DNA of 64,000 bases from Actinomycetota bacterium (GCA_020160805.1 JAIUPO010000007.1:62001-126000); one strand, 5' to 3'; positions 43,547 through 52,185 are shown, numbered from the stretch's first letter. The notes: generated from the letters alone by a model not told the origin. Numbers and translations: made by a program.

Positions 43547-44518
43547 CTAGTCCTCCCCTCGGAAGCTAAAGAAGCGGTTGAAGACCACCGCGGCCAGGGC
43601 GATGACCAGGGTCAGAATCACGGCACCAGCGCTGCCGTGCCCGAAGTCTTGCCCCTGCCCGAGCGCGACGTAATAGAGATAGACCAGTGGCGGACGGGCA
43701 TACGGGGGATAGGTCCCGAATGAGGCGAGGATGTTGTAGAACTCATCGAACGCCTGGAAGGCGTTGATCAGTAACAGCAGCAGCACCGCGGCGGAGGTGG
43801 GCCGCAACTGCGGCAGCGTGATGTAGCGGAAGGACTGCCAGCCACTCGCCCCATCGATGGCGGCCGCTTCATACAAGGTGGGCGAGATCCGTTGCAGCGC
43901 AGCAAGGAACAGGATCATGTAGAACCCGACCTGCAACCACAGGCGGGCGCTGACGATCACCAGCCAGTACCACGGCGGTTTGGTCAAGGAGAGCCACGGA
44001 ATCGAATCTGCCCCGAAGAGGCCGAGCATCGCATTGGCCGCGCCCGAACGCACGCCGGCGAAGATCGACATCTTCCAGATGAGGGCGGCCACGACATACG
44101 AGCAGGCCGTCGGCAGGAAGAAGACCGAGCGGAAGAAGGCCTGCATGACGCGCGTGCGCGCGACGAGGATCGCCGTCAGCAGCGAGAGCGCGAAGGTCGT
44201 CGGGACGATGAAGAGCGCGAAGCCGATGAAGGTGCCGAGGCTGGAGCGGAAGGACTCGTCCCGCAGCATGTCGAGGTAGTTGCCGGCGCCGACGAACTTC
44301 GTCGGCGTCACCGTGTTGTAGGACTCGAAGAAGCTGAGGTAGATACTCCAGATGATCGGGATGTAGATGAAGATGATCAGCCCGAGGACGAAGGGGCCGA
44401 CGAAGACCCAGAACCACAGGTTCTGATTCTGTCGGCCGCGCAGCCGAGCCCCCAGCGACGGCCGCGCGGTGGCGGCCGTCGCTGGGGACGGATCGACTGG
44501 AAGGCTCGAGGTCGTCAC
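43547..44518 (-). CDS. Carbohydrate ABC transporter permease, MalF type (second locus)
   Basis: A 323-residue permease. A polar N-terminal leader (about 30 residues) precedes six membrane segments (QNLWFWVFVGPFVLGLIIFI and on). The EAA loop is LYEAAAIDGASGWQSFRYI followed by TLPQLRPTSAA. It sits between the binding-protein gene (six bases upstream) and the MalG-type gene (three bases downstream) in one operon. The start is ATG 44518. Confidence 0.9.
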   Translation of the reverse strand: MTTSSLPVDPSPATAATARPSLGARLRGRQNQNLWFWVFVGPFVLGLIIFIYIPIIWSIYLSFFESYNTVTPTKFVGAGNYLDMLRDESFRSSLGTFIGFALFIVPTTFALSLLTAILVARTRVMQAFFRSVFFLPTACSYVVAALIWKMSIFAGVRSGAANAMLGLFGADSIPWLSLTKPPWYWLVIVSARLWLQVGFYMILFLAALQRISPTLYEAAAIDGASGWQSFRYITLPQLRPTSAAVLLLLLINAFQAFDEFYNILASFGTYPPYARPPLVYLYYVALGQGQDFGHGSAGAVILTLVIALAAVVFNRFFSFRGED

Positions 44519-44524
44519 CGGCGA

Positions 44525-45850
44525 CTAGCCCAGGACGCGCTTGACCTCGGCGTCGGCGATCGCCTTGACCTTGGCGATCTCGGCCTTGGCGTCGGCGCCG
44601 TCCTTGACGACCTTGGTCATCATGTCGCCAAAAGCGGTGCTGCACTTGGGAGTCCACAAGATCGTGCTCTGCGCGTGGCCGAACTCCTGAGCGGCCGCGG
44701 CCGCATCCTTGGCCGCACCGGACTGCAGGGTCTTGGCCTGCGGGACCAGCGAGGCGCGGGCCGGGATGTGGAAGCCGTATGCCGTGGCGAAGTCCAGTTG
44801 CTTGTCGGTCTGGTCGACCCACAGCCACTTGACGAACTCCTTGGCGGCATCGGCATTCGCCGACTTCGCCGAGACGCACGAGCCATAGGCGCCGACGACG
44901 ACCGACTTCTTGCCGCCCGGCATGGCTGGCCACGGCACGCAGCCGTAGTCGTCGCCGAGCGCCTTGGTCAGGTCGGGGAAGGTCCACAGGCCGGTGAACT
45001 GCATGGCGGTCAGGCCTTGGGCGAGGGCGGACCCGTCATACCAGTCCTTGGGGGCCCCGAGCAGGAGGTACTTGCTCTGGAACATCTCGCGCAATTTGCT
45101 TAGGGCCGCAACGACATTGTCGTTGTCGAAGCCGAAGGATCCGTCCTCGTTGAGGTAGTCCGCGCCGGCGGAGAAGAGCATCGGGCCACCCATGAGGCCG
45201 ACGCCGCCGTCATTGCCGAGGAAGAGACCCTTGGTGTCGCCGCTGTTGAGCTTCTCGGCGGCCGCCATCAACTCATCCATCGTCTCCGGCGGCTTGACGC
45301 CGGCCTTCTCCAGGAGCGACTTGCGGTAGACCAGGATCTGCATGTCGACGACCTGCGGGACGGCCCACAGCTTGCCGTCATAGGTCATCCGCTTGACCAT
45401 CGCCGGGTTGAAGTCTGCTTCGGCGTCGCCGAGCAGCCCGGTCAGGTCGACGACCTGGCCACCCTTGATCATGTCGATGGTGGGGCCATTGCCGTACTCG
45501 AAGACATCGGGACCGTTGGCGGTCAGCAGGGACGCGGCCGTGGTCTGGTCGTAGTCACCGGGCTTCCAGGTGACCTTGACGTCGGCCGCGGTGTAGGCCT
45601 TGGCGTAGCCCTCGACCGCCTGCTGCGTGCCGGCCTCGCCATATTGGTGATACCACTGCTGCAGAACAGCTTTCGCTCCCCCCGAGCTGCTGCCGCCAGA
45701 GGTGCTCCCGCTCGCGCTGCTCGTCGAACTCGAGGTCGCCCGGCCGGTGTTTCCCCCACACGCGGCCAGTGCGCCACTCGCGGCGACCGCTCCACCAAAG
45801 GCGAGCAGATGGCGACGGTTGAGCGTCGCGCGAACGGTCTTGTCCGACAT
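44525..45850 (-). CDS. Sugar-binding lipoprotein of second ABC importer, twin-arginine signal
   Basis: A 441-residue extracellular solute-binding protein (family 1). The signal combines a twin-arginine motif (NRRHLLAFGG) with a lipobox (LAAC, Cys near residue 31), so it may be a Tat-exported lipoprotein, followed by a Ser/Gly-rich linker. The mature domain has typical stretches such as GPDVFEYGNGPTIDMIKGG and WAVPQVVDMQILVYRKSLL. The start is ATG 45850 behind GGAGG. It heads the operon with the two permeases; GH4 and PfkB lie beyond. Confidence 0.92.
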   Translation of the reverse strand: MSDKTVRATLNRRHLLAFGGAVAASGALAACGGNTGRATSSSTSSASGSTSGGSSSGGAKAVLQQWYHQYGEAGTQQAVEGYAKAYTAADVKVTWKPGDYDQTTAASLLTANGPDVFEYGNGPTIDMIKGGQVVDLTGLLGDAEADFNPAMVKRMTYDGKLWAVPQVVDMQILVYRKSLLEKAGVKPPETMDELMAAAEKLNSGDTKGLFLGNDGGVGLMGGPMLFSAGADYLNEDGSFGFDNDNVVAALSKLREMFQSKYLLLGAPKDWYDGSALAQGLTAMQFTGLWTFPDLTKALGDDYGCVPWPAMPGGKKSVVVGAYGSCVSAKSANADAAKEFVKWLWVDQTDKQLDFATAYGFHIPARASLVPQAKTLQSGAAKDAAAAAQEFGHAQSTILWTPKCSTAFGDMMTKVVKDGADAKAEIAKVKAIADAEVKRVLG

Positions 45851-45947
45851 GGATCCTCCGATCTCTGGGCGCCGACCCTCGGCACCCCTACGCCACGCTA
45901 GTGCGGCGGCGCGGTCGGTCCAGGGATTTCCGCGTCACGGGAGGGTC

Positions 45948-46358
45948 TCAGCTCATGCCACCCATGCCGGGGCCGGCCACATTGCCCACCCAGAGCGCGC
46001 TGTCGGGCGCCGGCGAGGAGCCGCGACGGTCGGTGCCGCAATTGCGGCAGCGCAGGTAGCGGTACCCGTCCTCGGTGTAGGCGTCGGACCAGGAATGGCC
46101 GAGGTGGACCTTGCAGCGCAGACTCGGATAGATCGGCATATCCGGGCCCAGGAGGACCCGGCGTGGCGCGTTCACGGCGAAGGCGAGGGCCGGCATCCGC
46201 GCCGCCAGGCGCAGGAGGTATGCCGCCCGCTGCCCTGGCGGCATCGCGTCCAGTTCGCCGAGGAACTCCACGCGATAGCGATTGCGGGCCGGGCCCGATG
46301 GCAGGGCGAAAGTCAAGAACTCCACGATCCGCCGGCTCACGGCCCCTGCTGCGCTCAT
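45948..46358 (-). CDS. PadR-linked protein with zinc-ribbon-like C-terminus
   Basis: A 136-residue protein translated from ATG 46358, overlapping the PadR stop as ATGA. The first half is helical and hydrophobic (RRIVEFLTFALPSGPARNRY, AYLLRLAARMPALAFAV), recalling the prefix region of PadR-associated membrane proteins. The second half has Cys-rich YRYLRCRNCGTDRRG plus an earlier Cys and His (LRCKVHLGH), a plausible metal site. The function is unknown; the tight coupling suggests it acts with the regulator. Confidence 0.72.
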   Translation of the reverse strand: MSAAGAVSRRIVEFLTFALPSGPARNRYRVEFLGELDAMPPGQRAAYLLRLAARMPALAFAVNAPRRVLLGPDMPIYPSLRCKVHLGHSWSDAYTEDGYRYLRCRNCGTDRRGSSPAPDSALWVGNVAGPGMGGMS

Positions 46359-46717
46359 CAGGAAGCTCCAATCGGTCGCCCAGCAGCGCCGGGCTGCCGG
46401 GAGTGGTTGCGGGCGAAGGTCTCGGTCACCGGCGCGGGGCGCACGGCCGCCAGCGTCTCCACGGCGCTCGCCGCCCCGGACTCGGTGAGGGAGTAATAGC
46501 GGCGGGCACGTCGCCCCGCCGCGGATTCGTCGACCTGCTCCCAGTGGGAGGTGACCCAGCCGGCTGCTTCGAGTCGGGCGAGGATCGGATGCACGGTGCC
46601 GCTGGCCAGCCCGGCCTGCTGGCCGATGTCATAACCGTGGTGTTCAGCGCCCGGGTCGCTCGCCAGCACCGCCAGCACGCGCTGGGTAGGGATCGTGAGA
46701 CGAAAGGACCTTTCCAT
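46358..46717 (-). CDS. PadR-family transcriptional regulator
   Basis: A 119-residue PadR-type regulator with the winged-helix core TQRVLAVLASDPGAEHHGYDIGQQAGLASGTVHPILARLEAAGWV broken here into HGYDIGQQAGLASGTVHPIL and LEAAGWVTSHWE, then RRARRYYSLTESGA in the wing. PadR proteins usually repress their own small operon. A 27-bp palindrome covers the likely promoter just upstream. The start is ATG 46717. It is coupled to the downstream zinc-ribbon-like gene. Confidence 0.9.
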   Translation of the reverse strand: MERSFRLTIPTQRVLAVLASDPGAEHHGYDIGQQAGLASGTVHPILARLEAAGWVTSHWEQVDESAAGRRARRYYSLTESGAASAVETLAAVRPAPVTETFARNHSRQPGAAGRPIGAS

Positions 46718-46724
46718 ACTTTGG

Positions 46725-46751
46725 TATTCTACCTAGCACCTAGGTAGAATA
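46725..46751. promoter_or_regulatory. 27-bp palindromic operator at the PadR gene
   Basis: TATTCTACCTAG (46725-46736) and CTAGGTAGAATA (46740-46751) are perfect complements around CAC. The centre is about 21 bases upstream of the PadR start codon, in the only AT-rich stretch of the neighbourhood. It is very probably the regulator's own binding site and overlaps its promoter. Confidence 0.8.
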
Positions 46752-46772
46752 AAAGTCTTTTCGGTGACGATT

Positions 46773-47741
46773 TCAGGTCCGGAAGACGATCTTCCCGTTC
46801 ACCTCACCAGCAGCCATCCGTTCGAAGCCCGCGCGCGCCTCGGCTAGGGGGAGCACCGCATCGATCCGGGGTTCGAGGCCCCGGTCAGCCACGAACCGAG
46901 CCAGTCGCGCCAATTCCTCCCGTGTGCCCATCGTCGAGCCGATCACCCGCAGTTGTTTGAAGAAGATCTTCGTCAGCTCCGCCTTCGCCGGAGCGTCGCC
47001 TGAGGTCGCCCCGGACAGCACGATCGTCCCGCCGGGCCGCAGCGCGTTGACCGAATGTGACCAGGTCGCCGCGCCCACGGTCTCGATGACGGCATCGACG
47101 CGCTCGGGCAGCCGGGCGCCGGATTCGAAGACCTCGATCGCCCCCAACTCCCGGGCCAGTTCGCGCTTGGCGCCATCGCGGGAGGTCGCAAAGACCCGCA
47201 AGCCGGCCGCGGCGCCGAGCTGAATGGCCGCCGTCGCCACGCCGCCCCCCGCGCCCTGGACGAGGATCGTGTCGCCGGGGCTGACGCTGGCGTTCGTGAA
47301 GAGCATGCGGTATGCCGTCAGCCAGGCCGTCGGCAGGCAGGCCGCCTGTTCCCAGGACAGCCCCTTGGGCTTGGGGACGAGATTGCCGGCAGGGATGCGC
47401 ACCCGCTCGGCCAGCGTGCCGGGATAGATCTCCGACAGCAGCGACCGCTTGGGGTCCATCGTCACATCGGCGCCCCACCCCGGCGAGGACACCACCGGGT
47501 AGACGATCACCTCATTGCCCTGCGCGTCATGCCCCACCGCGTCGCAGCCGAGAATCATCGGCAGACGCTCCGCAGGCAGGCCGACCCCCTTGAGTGACCA
47601 GAGGTCGTGGTGGTTCAGCGCTGCCGCCACGACGTCCACGCTGACCCAGTCCTCGGGCGTCTGCGGCTCGTCCAACTCGCCGACATGCAGGCCGGCGAGC
47701 GGATCGGTGGCGGATTGGGCGACGGCGGCGACAGCAAACAT
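46773..47741 (-). CDS. Zinc-type alcohol dehydrogenase / quinone oxidoreductase
   Basis: A 322-residue medium-chain dehydrogenase/reductase. The N-terminal catalytic domain (AALNHHDLWSLKGV, LGCDAVGHDAQGNEV) is followed by the nucleotide-binding loop ILVQGAGGGVATAAIQLG and the end motif NGKIVFR. The Cys-rich structural-zinc lobe of classical alcohol dehydrogenases is absent, so an NADPH quinone oxidoreductase-type activity is more likely. The start is ATG 47741. The substrate is unknown. Confidence 0.85.
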   Translation of the reverse strand: MFAVAAVAQSATDPLAGLHVGELDEPQTPEDWVSVDVVAAALNHHDLWSLKGVGLPAERLPMILGCDAVGHDAQGNEVIVYPVVSSPGWGADVTMDPKRSLLSEIYPGTLAERVRIPAGNLVPKPKGLSWEQAACLPTAWLTAYRMLFTNASVSPGDTILVQGAGGGVATAAIQLGAAAGLRVFATSRDGAKRELARELGAIEVFESGARLPERVDAVIETVGAATWSHSVNALRPGGTIVLSGATSGDAPAKAELTKIFFKQLRVIGSTMGTREELARLARFVADRGLEPRIDAVLPLAEARAGFERMAAGEVNGKIVFRT

Positions 47742-47788
47742 GCCCGCCACGCTATCGTGCCGACCGTCGCTGCCAGTGGAGAAAGTTG

Positions 47789-47830
47789 CTGACCCAGGGC
47801 AACGGTGAGTTACCACACCGATGGGGTCAG
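47789..47830 (-). terminator. Probable terminator of the CapA-like gene
   Basis: CTGACCC (47789-47795) pairs with GGGTCAG (47824-47830), enclosing an inner CGGTG/CACCG pair. The stem includes the CapA-like stop codon, and on the minus strand it runs into CAACTTTCTCC. The loops are large, so this is tentative. Confidence 0.4.
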
Positions 47831-49017
47831 GGGGCGCTCGCCACTCCCGAGCAGGCGCCAGCCTGCTCCCACAGCGTATGCAGACGGGTTGCGTCCGCGT
47901 CCGGCGGCCGAGCTGGTATGCCATCGCGTCCGATCAGCAGCGGCTGCCAATCCGCTTGCTGCACAATGGCTTTGGTGCGTTGTGCAGGAGGCTGCCGCGC
48001 GATGGTGGGGTCGATGGTCAGCCGCAGGATGCCGGTGCGCGAATCCGGCTCGACCGAGCGCCACCAAACAAAATTGCCGAGCCCGTAAGCGACATACGAC
48101 CTGCCGAGCCAACCGGCACCACCGACCCGGTGGCTGTGCGCGCCGACGATGACATCTGCGCCAGCCGCTTCCAACTCGGTGGCCGTTTGTTTCGATCGGG
48201 CATCCGCGCACTCTTGATAGTCGATGCCCCAATGCAAAAAGACGATGACAACATCGGCCTGCGCGCGAGCCGCGCGCACGGCCGCGACGAGGCGGGTCGT
48301 TGGCACGGCACTCGCGATCCCGCCGCTGCTCGGGCTGGCCGAAAAGCGCGCGAGCGTCTCCTCCTGCACCTGACTGGCGGCGAGCAACGCGATCGTGACG
48401 CCATCGGCTTTGACGATTCGTGGCGCGAAGGCCGAACGCTCATCCGCACCGATGCCGACGACGGGAACGGGGGAGCGACTAATCGCGGCGAGGGTGTCGG
48501 CCAGTCCCTGAGGCCCGAAGTCGACTCCGTGGTTGTTGGCCATGCTTAGTGCGCCGAGGCCGGCGTTCTTCAGTGTTGTCAGGGCGCTCTCGGGCGCCCG
48601 GAAGGTAAAGGCTTTGACCTGCCTCGTGCCCCGCTCGGTGATGGCCGTTTCGAGATTTGCCATCCGCAGGTCGGCATCTGGCCATAGTGCCCGCAGGGCG
48701 GCCAAGCCATGGGGATCGCGGGCGACGGGTGCCAGATAGTCCTCGAAGTGGATATCGCCGGCGAAGGCCAGGACGAGTTTTGTCGGATCGTCCGGCGCCA
48801 TCGGGGTTAGACCGCCCAATCCAGGGGGCTCGGACCCACCGGGTGCGCTGGACGAAGCGCCCTGGTCCGCGGGCATCGCCTCGTCGTCCGGTGGGACCTG
48901 GCCGGCCGTCAGGTTCAGCTCCGCCTTCGAGGGCGTGGTCCCGGTTCCACCACAGGCCACGAGCGAGAACGCCAGGACCGGAAAAGCCCACCAGCGTTGC
49001 CGCCGCCTCCCCGTCAC
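47827..49017 (-). CDS. CapA/PgsA-family metallophosphoesterase lipoprotein
   Basis: A 396-residue secreted lipoprotein (hydrophobic segment then lipobox LVAC, Cys near residue 22) with a Pro/Ser-rich linker. The catalytic domain has the metal-site motifs AFAGDIHFEDY, MANLETAI, SMANNHGVDFG, FLHWGIDY and VGAHSHRVGG of the CapA poly-gamma-glutamate synthesis family. Many actinobacterial members are not tied to capsule production. The start is GTG 49017, overlapping the upstream stop as GTGA. Confidence 0.87.
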   Translation of the reverse strand: MTGRRRQRWWAFPVLAFSLVACGGTGTTPSKAELNLTAGQVPPDDEAMPADQGASSSAPGGSEPPGLGGLTPMAPDDPTKLVLAFAGDIHFEDYLAPVARDPHGLAALRALWPDADLRMANLETAITERGTRQVKAFTFRAPESALTTLKNAGLGALSMANNHGVDFGPQGLADTLAAISRSPVPVVGIGADERSAFAPRIVKADGVTIALLAASQVQEETLARFSASPSSGGIASAVPTTRLVAAVRAARAQADVVIVFLHWGIDYQECADARSKQTATELEAAGADVIVGAHSHRVGGAGWLGRSYVAYGLGNFVWWRSVEPDSRTGILRLTIDPTIARQPPAQRTKAIVQQADWQPLLIGRDGIPARPPDADATRLHTLWEQAGACSGVASAP

Positions 49018-49475
49018 CGCACAGGTGCCGCGGAGGTAATGCGGCCTTCCCACACCGACTGCGCGCCGGAATGCCCGGCCATGACAACGGCGACCACGGC
49101 CGCGCCCGCCGCGAGCACGGCCAGCACCGTCGCGAGGGCCACCCGAGAGGGAGCGGGCAGGGGCTTGGCCAGGAGCACAACGACAACGGTGACGACGAAG
49201 AGCAGCACGAGGGCTAGGAAAGCGCGGTCGCCCTTTTCGGCATGATCAAATCCGGGCTCCGCGGTGAGGTGTTCCAACGCCTCGCCGGCCTCCTGCGCGA
49301 CGAACGCCGAACCGGCCGCTGCGGCCGACATCAGCAGCAAGGGGATCCGCAGGCCATAGCGCCAGCGGGGCACGACGGCATACGCCAGCAGCATCACGGC
49401 CGCGAGCGGCCCCAGGACGACGACGGCGTGGACGATCAGCGGATGCAATGGCAATCCCAAGACGGTGTCGAACAT
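49014..49475 (-). CDS. DUF2231-type membrane protein
   Basis: A 153-residue membrane protein with four hydrophobic segments. The start of the sequence (LGLPLHPLIVHAVVVLGPLA) is the DUF2231 signature, with His in HPLIVH. It starts at ATG 49475 behind AAAGGAC and is coupled to the CapA-like gene by a GTGA overlap. The function is unknown. Confidence 0.85.
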   Translation of the reverse strand: MFDTVLGLPLHPLIVHAVVVLGPLAAVMLLAYAVVPRWRYGLRIPLLLMSAAAAGSAFVAQEAGEALEHLTAEPGFDHAEKGDRAFLALVLLFVVTVVVVLLAKPLPAPSRVALATVLAVLAAGAAVVAVVMAGHSGAQSVWEGRITSAAPVR

Positions 49476-49591
49476 GGCTGGGTCCTTTGTGGGGCGTCGT
49501 GCGGCGTTGGTGCCGTTCACGGTAGGCGCCGAGCGCTCGACATTGGGGCAGATGCGCGACCCGACACGCAGGTCGATCGTTAAGATCAGGC

Positions 49592-50608
49592 GTGGCGTGG
49601 GCCCGATTTGGCACGATGACGGCCTACGCGCCGGTGTCGGTCACCCATGACATCGATGACCTGACGGAGGGCTTTTGGGCCGTTGTCCTGGACTTCGAAT
49701 CGTCCTTGACAGCAATCCGTTTCGCGCGACGAGGGCGGCGGACCATGGCCCGGCCCCCGGGCTATCGGGAGTGGGCGCCGCTCACCGGTGAGTGGCGCAG
49801 CAGCCTGGATCGGGCGGCATATATCGGCGGGGTGCGGGAGATCCGGGAGCGGATCGCCGCGGGCACGGTTTATCAAGTCAACCTTTGCCGGATCCTGAGC
49901 CACGACCTGCCCGAGGATGCCTACCTGCCCGCCCTCGCTCGCCTGCTGCGGCGCGGCAATCCGGCGCCCTACGAGGCGTTGATCCACGCCCCCGAACTCG
50001 GGGTGGATGTGGTCTGCGCGTCACCGGAACGGTATCTGCGCCGCGTCGGCGACCGGCTGCTCTCGTGCCCCATCAAGGGAACGTCGGCAACGCCGGAACA
50101 GATGCTGCCGAAGGACTTCGCCGAAAATGTCATGATCGCGGACCTGGTCCGCAACGACCTGCAGCAGGTATGCCGCCCGGGCACCGTGGTCGTTGAGGAT
50201 CTGTGCGCTTTCGAGGAACACCCGGGGCTCGTGCACTTGGTCACCGATATCGCCGGGCAGGTGCGGCCGGAGGTGACCTGGCGCGAGATTCTCGACGCGA
50301 GCTTCCCGCCTGGATCGGTCTCGGGAGCCCCCAAAAGCTCCGCGCTCGCGACGATCCGGGATCTCGAGCCGGTGCCGCGAGGGCCATACTGCGGCGCCGT
50401 CGGCTACATCGACGCGGACCGGGACGAAGCGGAACTCGCGGTGGGTATCCGGACGTTCTGGGGGACGCCGGGAGCGACCGGCCGCGTGCTGAATTTCGGG
50501 GCCGGGGCCGGGATCACGTGGGGGTCGGACCCGGACGCGGAATGGGAGGAGACGCAGTTGAAGGCGCGCCGGTTGATCGGTCTGGCCTCGGGGTGGATGG
50601 CACCATGA
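49592..50608 (+). CDS. pabB: Aminodeoxychorismate synthase component I
   Basis: A 338-residue chorismate-utilising enzyme. It carries VYQVNLCRIL, CPIKGTSATPE, MIADLVRNDLQQVC, HLVTDIAGQV and FPPGSVSGAPK, the order of motifs in the anthranilate synthase/PabB family. With the aminotransferase-class-IV gene coupled behind it, PabB (4-amino-4-deoxychorismate for folate) is the best call. It is shorter than typical PabB at the N-terminus. The start is GTG 49592; no glutaminase partner is adjacent. Confidence 0.9.
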   Translation: MAWARFGTMTAYAPVSVTHDIDDLTEGFWAVVLDFESSLTAIRFARRGRRTMARPPGYREWAPLTGEWRSSLDRAAYIGGVREIRERIAAGTVYQVNLCRILSHDLPEDAYLPALARLLRRGNPAPYEALIHAPELGVDVVCASPERYLRRVGDRLLSCPIKGTSATPEQMLPKDFAENVMIADLVRNDLQQVCRPGTVVVEDLCAFEEHPGLVHLVTDIAGQVRPEVTWREILDASFPPGSVSGAPKSSALATIRDLEPVPRGPYCGAVGYIDADRDEAELAVGIRTFWGTPGATGRVLNFGAGAGITWGSDPDAEWEETQLKARRLIGLASGWMAP

Positions 50609-51453
50609 GTGGCGTGATTCGGATTTGGGTCAATGGCGACCTCTACGACTCCAGCGCCCCGGCGATCTCGGCGATCGACCACGGCCTGACGGTTGGCGAC
50701 GGCATTTTTGAGACGTGCAAGATCGTCGACGGGCGCGCCTTCGCGGTGACCCGGCATCAGCAGCGGATGGCCCGCAGCGCCCACGGACTAGGTTTGCCGG
50801 AGCCGGACTTTTCGGTCATCGATGCCGGCATCGCGGCCGTCCTCGCAGCCGGAGACCCAATCGCCTGGGGCCGATTGCGCTTCACCGTCACGGCCGGCCA
50901 GGGCCCCTTGGGTTCAGAGCGCCACGACTCACCCCTGACCTATGTCGTGACTGCCGTCCCTGCCGAACCTCCCGCCGGGCCGGGGAGCCTGGCCGTCACT
51001 CCCTGGACGCGCAACGAGCGCTCGGCTGTTGCTGGGCTGAAGACCACGTCATATGCCGAAAATGTCGTCGCGCTCGCATTCGCCAAAGAACGCGGCGCCA
51101 GCGAGGCGATCTTCGCCAACTCGCGCGGGGACCTGTGCGAGGGCACGGCGAGCAATGTCTTCGTCGCGATCGGGGGGCGACTGCATACGCCGCCGTTGTC
51201 GTCCGGAGCACTGGGCGGGATCACCCGCGCGCTGACGGTTCAGTGGTGCCGCGAGGCCGATCTCGAGGTCGTGGAGGAGGCCATGCCGCTCGGGGTGCTG
51301 CGCACCTGCGACGAGGTCTTCATCACCTCCAGCCTGCGCGATGTCTATCCCATCGAGCGGATTGACGACCGAAGGCTTCCCGCCCCAGGTCCGCTCACCC
51401 AGCAGGCGTCGGCCATCTTCGCCGCGCGCTCCGCTGAGGACATCGACCCATGA
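50605..51453 (+). CDS. pabC: Aminodeoxychorismate lyase (class IV aminotransferase)
   Basis: A 282-residue PLP enzyme that releases pyruvate from aminodeoxychorismate to give p-aminobenzoate. The PLP Lys is in GLKTTSYAENVVAL and the cofactor-phosphate region in EGTASNVFVAI; the N-terminus IDHGLTVGDGIFET is family-typical. The start is ATG 50605, overlapping the pabB stop as ATGA. A branched-chain or D-amino-acid aminotransferase is possible by fold but unlikely in this setting. Confidence 0.9.
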   Translation: MSGVIRIWVNGDLYDSSAPAISAIDHGLTVGDGIFETCKIVDGRAFAVTRHQQRMARSAHGLGLPEPDFSVIDAGIAAVLAAGDPIAWGRLRFTVTAGQGPLGSERHDSPLTYVVTAVPAEPPAGPGSLAVTPWTRNERSAVAGLKTTSYAENVVALAFAKERGASEAIFANSRGDLCEGTASNVFVAIGGRLHTPPLSSGALGGITRALTVQWCREADLEVVEEAMPLGVLRTCDEVFITSSLRDVYPIERIDDRRLPAPGPLTQQASAIFAARSAEDIDP

Positions 51454-51917
51454 CCGAGGGCGAACGCATCGACCGCCTGGAACGGTCCCGGCATGACGAC
51501 AACATCCTGCTGGACGCCGACGATGACGACTGGGCGTGGCGTCGCCGAATCCGCGCCAATCCGGCCACGGCGCGCATCTATCGGCTGACGGTCGGGGTCG
51601 TGGGCTTACTGATTGTCGTCACCGGTCTGGCCTTGGTGCCACTTCCCGGCCCTGGTTGGCTCATCGTCTTTGCCGGGCTGGCCGTGTGGGGCAGCGAGTT
51701 CGAGTGGGCGCAACGCCTGCTCAATTGGGTGCGCGCAAAGGTCCGGGCCTGGGACGGGTGGATCCGTGCGCAGCCGGTCTGGCTGCAGGGGCTGGCGATC
51801 CTGGGGACTGCGATCGTCGTGTTGGCGTTGATGTGGGGGCTGCTCAAAGTCTCCGGTGTCCCGGCCTTCTTCCCGGACGCCGCCGAGAACTGGCTGCACG
51901 GCGTGGCTGGCTTATGA
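51450..51917 (+). CDS. TIGR02611-type membrane protein (PGPGW motif)
   Basis: A 155-residue membrane protein. An acidic N-terminus precedes two closely spaced membrane segments with the hallmark PLPGPGWLIVFAGLAVWGSEF, and a third near the C-terminus. This family is common in actinobacteria and of unknown function. The start is ATG 51450, overlapping the pabC stop as ATGA, so it is the third gene of the pab operon. Confidence 0.85.
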   Translation: MTEGERIDRLERSRHDDNILLDADDDDWAWRRRIRANPATARIYRLTVGVVGLLIVVTGLALVPLPGPGWLIVFAGLAVWGSEFEWAQRLLNWVRAKVRAWDGWIRAQPVWLQGLAILGTAIVVLALMWGLLKVSGVPAFFPDAAENWLHGVAGL

Positions 51918-51933
51918 CGCTGACCTGCTCAAT

Positions 51934-52147
51934 TCAGCAGGGGCTCACGTTCGGCCAACTCGCCGTCGTGGAGATCGTCTTCAGAGCCCCATTGGCATCG
52001 GTGTAGTTATTGGTCAACGCCAGGACCATCGTGCCCTGCGCCGCACAGGTCGATTCGGTCGTCGTGGGGACTGCTGCTCGACCCACAGGTCAACACCAAC
52101 GCACTGACCTGGGCCGCAGACACCAACAAGGCCCGAACCTCTACCAA
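51934..52147 (-). pseudogene. Frameshifted small lipoprotein remnant
   Basis: Between the membrane protein and tRNA-Val, the minus strand reads like a small lipoprotein in two frames. The first has a hydrophobic signal ending in a lipobox-like cysteine (LLVSAAQVSALVLTCGSSSS). After a shift near 52070-52090 the second frame gives CAAQGTMVLALTNNYTDANG and ends SWPNVSPC with a stop at 51934. Joined, they form a plausible product of about 70 residues. It may be a decayed gene or a sequencing error. Confidence 0.45.
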
Positions 52148-52185
52148 CCTTGACGTTCGCAAGGGTTCGAGCCTTGTGCTTGGGG

